Assembly (NCBI GenBank): GCA_016715895.1
Contig: JADJXH010000004.1
Coordinates: forward strand, 1,178,001 to 1,242,000
Origin: Flavobacteriales bacterium
Lineage (GTDB): Bacteria > Bacteroidota > Bacteroidia > Flavobacteriales_F > PHOS-HE28
Length of the DNA: 64,000 nt
Direction: 5' to 3'
Shown: positions 59,396-64,000 of the stretch, one piece after another
Numbering within the stretch: the stretch's first letter is position 1
Layout: each line of letters opens with the position of its first letter
Translations under genes and position numbers: made by a program
The notes under the pieces: generated by a model
Databases searched by the model: none
Told to the model about the DNA's origin: nothing
The model's input: only the letters and a program-made list of their open reading frames with translations

Positions 59396-61189
59396 CTATG
59401 GCAACTGCGCATGGCGGACGGCCGTTGGAACCGTCCCACCGATGTTCTGCAGGATAAGGTCGCGGTCGTTGCTCCCACCGGTATAGCGGACCAGTCCGTT
59501 GAGGTTCAGGTCTTCCTGTCCGTACTGCCCGGTAAGGGTCGCGGTCGGCACGGTACCTCCGATGGCGTTGAGGACGAGGTCGCGGTCGTTGCCGATCCCG
59601 GTGTACTTCACTTGTCCGTCACCGTTGAGGTCACCTGCCCAAAGCACCAGGGTGTTACCGATCGGTTTGCGGGCGTTGGATCCATAGGTGGGCGTGGTGG
59701 CCTGGGTCAGATCGATCGAGGTCGAGGAGGGGCCCAAAGCCAGCGGGCCAAGGGTCATCACAGGCAGATGGTTCCGATGGCAGACGGCCACGTGATACTG
59801 CCCCGGTGAGCCCGGAATGGCCAGCTCACTGACGCCGTCCAAGGCGACCACGTCGCCATCACGTTGCAGCAAAGCAGGTACCCGGCTCACCACGATCGCC
59901 GGGTCGGAGTCCTCGCGTAGCTCCACAAGCAGCCAATCCACGATGGCATTCACCCCGGTGATGGTCAATACGCCTGGGGGCAGCGTGGCTCCGGCAGCGT
60001 AGGTGGGGGGGAGACCAAGTGAGGAGTACGGTTCGCTCTGGGGGAAGGCGGCCAGGCCACGGAGCACATCCAACATGGCACCGCTGCCGGTGTTGTACGG
60101 GCCCTCCAACCACACCTTCAGGGAAAGGCGGATCAGGTCACCACTGCAGGTGCAATCCGCGCGTACCACATCGTTCGGGGTTGCGGGGTCCCCATCGTCA
60201 CAGGCAGCACCGGGCGTGCAATTCGCAGGCGTGAACGCGATGCCATAGTAGAAGGCCTGGCCGGTGGCTTGGTACAGCAGTTCCTCGGGGCTGCCTGCTC
60301 CCAGATCGGTCCACTTGACCAGCTTGGAGGGAGCGTTGTGGACCCCGTAGATGACCGGGACGGTATCGTTGAAGTCCACCGCGATCCGGACCAGCCAGTT
60401 GCTCGGGGCACAGAACAGGTCATAGGGGTTGGTCCAGACGCTGCCGTTCCACACCATTTTCCGAACACGGTTGGTGCCATAGACAGCGTAGGCCGTGTTC
60501 CCGTCCGGGCTGAACTGGACGTCCAACGCATTGGGTACGGGGAACAACGAAGTGGCCGAAGTGGGTGCCGTGGGGGAGCCCTGACCGATCTGCAGCACGC
60601 CGTCCGTGCCGGAGTTCGTGCAGGAGTATAGTTGACCGTTGTCGAACCGGAGGCCCCTGGATTCGATCGGGTTGATGACCTGCTGGGTTCCGGGCCCGAA
60701 CAGGCAGACACCGCTCGATTGCGATCCGGTCCACACATGGCTGTCGTCCACCGCGATCTGCGTCATGGTCTCAGCACTGAACAGCGCATTGGTCGCGTAC
60801 TCCCGGGTGCAGTTACCGCTTGCATCCATGCGGCCCACCACCCTGGGGACCTGGGCGGAGGAGGTGGAGGTGAGACTTGTGGGGTAGGCCACCGTGGAGG
60901 CAAAACCCGTGAAGAAGAGGGCATCTCCGGATGGGGAGCGGGCCAACTGGGAACCCGTGGTCCAGTTCATGGTGCCGACCACGGCGTGCTGCCCTGTGCT
61001 CGGCACTTGGAACGTGGCAGTGGGTGTTCCGTCCTTGGCGAACTCCCGGATCAAATAAGGCCCCCCGCTCAGGGAGCCGGTCGTGTATTCAAGGACCGCG
61101 ATGCGGCCTGGGGTGAAGGACTGGCCTCCGACGATAGTGGCGAGGGTCAGACCCAGGACAGGAGCGAAATACCGCAGGTTCCTGATCAT
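59396..61189 (-). CDS. Secreted protein with beta-propeller-like region and QLP-terminated module (copy D)
   Basis: 597 residues. Signal peptide 1-22 (ends IVGGQ). Residues 25-320 look like a YVTN/NHL-type beta-propeller (ARSPSGDALFFTG; VPNALDVQFSPDGNTAYAVY), then a Cys-rich NCTPGAACDDGDPATPNDV linker. The shared module starts near 354 (LKVWLEGPYNTGSGAMLDVL; TGVNAIVDWLLVELR; ALLQRDGDVV) and ends with two repeats (DLNGDGQVKYTGIGNDRDLVL; DLNLNGLVRYTGGSNDRDLIL) and HAQLP. It lacks a type A sorting domain. Function unknown. Confidence 0.8.
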   Translation of the reverse strand: MIRNLRYFAPVLGLTLATIVGGQSFTPGRIAVLEYTTGSLSGGPYLIREFAKDGTPTATFQVPSTGQHAVVGTMNWTTGSQLARSPSGDALFFTGFASTVAYPTSLTSTSSAQVPRVVGRMDASGNCTREYATNALFSAETMTQIAVDDSHVWTGSQSSGVCLFGPGTQQVINPIESRGLRFDNGQLYSCTNSGTDGVLQIGQGSPTAPTSATSLFPVPNALDVQFSPDGNTAYAVYGTNRVRKMVWNGSVWTNPYDLFCAPSNWLVRIAVDFNDTVPVIYGVHNAPSKLVKWTDLGAGSPEELLYQATGQAFYYGIAFTPANCTPGAACDDGDPATPNDVVRADCTCSGDLIRLSLKVWLEGPYNTGSGAMLDVLRGLAAFPQSEPYSSLGLPPTYAAGATLPPGVLTITGVNAIVDWLLVELREDSDPAIVVSRVPALLQRDGDVVALDGVSELAIPGSPGQYHVAVCHRNHLPVMTLGPLALGPSSTSIDLTQATTPTYGSNARKPIGNTLVLWAGDLNGDGQVKYTGIGNDRDLVLNAIGGTVPTATLTGQYGQEDLNLNGLVRYTGGSNDRDLILQNIGGTVPTAVRHAQLP

Positions 61190-61264
61190 GGGAACAGGTG
61201 CTAGGTGATGCCTTGTTGAAGGTTAGACGTGCGGATGGGACAGGGTTGCCACCTTCCTGATGCA

Positions 61265-61292
61265 CGAACGGCGCCCCGAAGGACGCCGTTCG
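61265..61292 (-). terminator. Hairpin after the T9SS gene at 61342-62223
   Basis: Inverted repeat CGAACGGCG (61265-61273) / CGCCGTTCG (61284-61292), 10-nt loop, 49 nt beyond the stop of the T9SS gene. Nearly the same stem occurs at 62408-62433. Confidence 0.6.
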
Positions 61293-61341
61293 CAGGCCAC
61301 AGGACCGATGCCGGTCACCGCAGGCCCGGGACCCGTTCGGC

Positions 61342-62223
61342 TTACGCCTTGGTGAACCGCACCGTACGTCGCTGACCGTTCTGGTCGAGCACCAGCACGT
61401 AGGTGCCGGGGTCCAGCCGGCTCACGTCCACCCGCTGAAGGGCCGGGCCGCGGAACCGGCCACCGAGCATGGCCCGCCCGGCCAGATCGGTGATGCGCCA
61501 GTCCGCCGCGTAGGCTTCCACGAAGAGGTCCTGCACGCAGGGGTTCGGATAGGCCTGCACGGGAAGGGTGCCGCGTTCGCTCAAGCCCACATCGCCCGGC
61601 GCGAAGACCAGCACGGTGCTCCCGTCATCGATCACGATGGGATGAAGCGGTGCCGTGTTCCAAAGGGTGAGCTCGTCCTCGGTGCTGGCCACCTTCGCCA
61701 GGTTTCCGAAGATGCCCAGCGGGGTGATGGCCGTTCCATGCCCCGAATAGGTCCACGTCACCGTCCCGGGACCATCGCTGTCCTCGTAAGTGTCGGTCTG
61801 GCTCTGGCCGAAGGACATGGGGAATGAGAGGATGCGCTTCGGGTCGATGTAGTAGTTCGGATCGGACGGTACATCGGTGGCCACCACCTCCAACACATTG
61901 ATGTCGATGGTGAGGTACATGTGGTCGGTGCCCACACCGGTCACGGTCTGCACCCAGGCCCAGTTGGCCGAGGGGTACATGGCGGCGAAGGGCGTGTTGC
62001 CCGCGTTGGTGAAATCCAGTGTGCCGATGGGCTGCAGGGTCACGCTGCTCAGGTCCCAGGTCTGGTTCGCGCCGTCCGAGGGCTCGGTGGCCGACCCGGG
62101 GCTGGTCACCACGTACATGTCCAGCTGAACGCCGCCCGGCTCGACAAGGGCGGAGACCAGCGTGGGTTGGGCTTGGACGGAGAGGACGGGAAGTAGAAGG
62201 AATGCGAGAGTAATGTGTTTCAT
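61342..62223 (-). CDS. Secreted T9SS cargo protein
   Basis: 293 residues: signal peptide 1-19 (MKHITLAFLLLPVLSVQAQ), an unrecognised strand-rich domain of about 190 residues (WDLSSVTLQPIGTLDFTNAG; YIDPKRILSFPMSFGQSQTD) and a type A sorting domain (LPVQAYPNPCVQDLFVEAY; DLAGRAMLGG; LDPGTYVLVLDQNGQR) ending VRFTKA. I start at 62223 because 13 earlier codons do not form a secretory start. No catalytic motif. Confidence 0.85.
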   Translation of the reverse strand: MKHITLAFLLLPVLSVQAQPTLVSALVEPGGVQLDMYVVTSPGSATEPSDGANQTWDLSSVTLQPIGTLDFTNAGNTPFAAMYPSANWAWVQTVTGVGTDHMYLTIDINVLEVVATDVPSDPNYYIDPKRILSFPMSFGQSQTDTYEDSDGPGTVTWTYSGHGTAITPLGIFGNLAKVASTEDELTLWNTAPLHPIVIDDGSTVLVFAPGDVGLSERGTLPVQAYPNPCVQDLFVEAYAADWRITDLAGRAMLGGRFRGPALQRVDVSRLDPGTYVLVLDQNGQRRTVRFTKA

Positions 62224-62407
62224 CAGGTTGTGTTTATTCGTGAAAGGTCGGTCATGGTACATGCATCGGGCAAGCCGGAAGACCGGAGTTCTTCACCGGG
62301 TCGTGGTGGTGGACGTCTCAGCCCGTTGCACCGGCGCTGCCAGGATCAGGCCGGGGGGCTCGGGCCAGCTGAAGGCACCGTAGCCGACCTCGGGGTCCCT
62401 GAAGCGG

Positions 62408-62465
62408 GAACGGCGCCCCTGTGGACGCCGTTCACCATCTGTTCCGTGATCCGAGGGGTCCTCGG
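62408..62465 (-). terminator. Two hairpins after atpC
   Basis: GAACGGCG (62408-62415) / CGCCGTTC (62426-62433), and a tight CCGAGG/CCTCGG stem at 62451-62465 just before the atpC stop. They lie at the end of the atpD-atpC unit. Confidence 0.6.
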
Positions 62466-62467
62466 CC

Positions 62468-62701
62468 TTATTCGGCCAGCACCAGCACGGTGTTGCGGCT
62501 CACCTCCACCACGCCGCCCTTCACGGCGAAGGTCTTCTCGCCCTTGTCCGTGCGAAGCTTCACCTCACCGGCCTTTAGCACGGTGATCAGCGGGGCGTGG
62601 TTCTCCAGGAAGCCCATGCTGCCATCCACGCCGGGCACGCCCACGTAGCTGGCCTCGCCCTTGAAGAGCTCCTTGTCGGGGGTGATGATCTCGACTCTCA
62701 T
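62468..62701 (-). CDS. atpC: ATP synthase epsilon subunit, short form
   Basis: 77 residues containing only the N-terminal beta-sandwich (VEIITPDKELFKGEASYVG; GSMGFLENHAPLITVLKAG; FAVKGGVVEVSRNTVLVLAE). The C-terminal helical hairpin that inhibits the enzyme in E. coli is absent, as is usual in Bacteroidota. It couples rotation in F1. The ATG at 62701 is formed by the end of a GGGCACATG-type repeat that separates it from atpD. Confidence 0.92.
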   Translation of the reverse strand: MRVEIITPDKELFKGEASYVGVPGVDGSMGFLENHAPLITVLKAGEVKLRTDKGEKTFAVKGGVVEVSRNTVLVLAE

Positions 62702-62750
62702 GTGCTCATGTGCTCATGGGCCCATGTGCACATGTGCACATGGCCACATG
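62698..62750. repeat. GGGCACATG-type repeat between atpD and atpC
   Basis: About seven imperfect (GTG)C(A/T)CATG units, including the palindrome CATGTGCACATG, fill almost the whole 54-bp gap. On the reverse strand the last unit supplies the atpC start codon. Confidence 0.8.
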
Positions 62751-62755
62751 GTTCC

Positions 62756-64000
<1,245 letters not shown>

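Overview
The window is a gene-dense, high-GC stretch (roughly two thirds G+C by eye) from a member of the Bacteroidota, most likely a GC-rich Flavobacteriales lineage. Supporting signs are GldA, several secreted proteins with type IX secretion (T9SS) C-terminal sorting domains, SprB-like repeats, a Lys/Ala-rich tail on L21, few Shine-Dalgarno sites, and promoter boxes of the Bacteroidota type (TAnnTTTG, once with an upstream TTTG). No rRNA, tRNA, IS element, integrase or CRISPR array was seen.

Layout. 1-4.7 kb: a reverse operon serS - lipoprotein - TPR protein - DUF4286 - rsmA (cut by the window edge). 4.8-5.6 kb: rplU-rpmA. 5.8-6.2 kb: a four-helix-bundle protein flanked by GAGTG-type repeats. 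6.4-11.7 kb: metK, an outer-membrane protein, gldA, rsgA (with a repeat inserted in frame), an acid phosphatase lipoprotein and dtd. 11.7-14.2 kb: a T9SS protein, an HMA-like protein and a MazG-type pyrophosphohydrolase. 14.2-17.7 kb: a four-gene cassette of carbamoyltransferase, SGNH hydrolase, a 49-aa DUF5989-like protein and an SxtJ-like protein. 17.8-20.8 kb: a T9SS protein, waaA and an outer-membrane protein.

20.9-30.4 kb is a surface polysaccharide locus. WbpE-, WbpD-, WbpB- and WbpA-like enzymes should build UDP-GlcNAc(3NAc)A. UDP-glucose dehydrogenase plus UDP-glucuronate decarboxylase should give UDP-xylose, RfbB gives dTDP-4-keto-6-deoxyglucose, and a CpsB-type phosphatase may regulate chain assembly. 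The wider gaps of this locus each hold a different simple-sequence repeat. 30.4-40.3 kb carries housekeeping genes: fabD, Bax-inhibitor-like, folE, a 6-PTPS homologue, hldD, a MerR regulator, an M23 peptidase, alaS, a DUF5684-like membrane protein and a sigma-54-type response regulator without a DNA-binding domain.

40.5-62.2 kb is rich in secreted proteins. Four share a roughly 250-residue C-terminal module that ends in two KYTG..NDRD repeats and the residues QLP; two of these are adjacent and share 209 bp with one mismatch. Between them lie pirin, a cupredoxin, YitT, Ppx/GppA, a NatAB-type exporter, a fatty-acid desaturase, an LpxL-type acyltransferase, T9SS cargo proteins, a secreted Tudor/agenet-like protein and the MlaE-MlaF-MlaD lipid transport operon. 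The window ends in atpD-atpC, read in reverse.

Cross-cutting observations are a set of genes whose -7 box lies only 4-5 nt before the start codon (probable leaderless transcripts), five families of low-complexity repeats in intergenic gaps (one also inside rsgA), and the recurrent QLP-terminated module.
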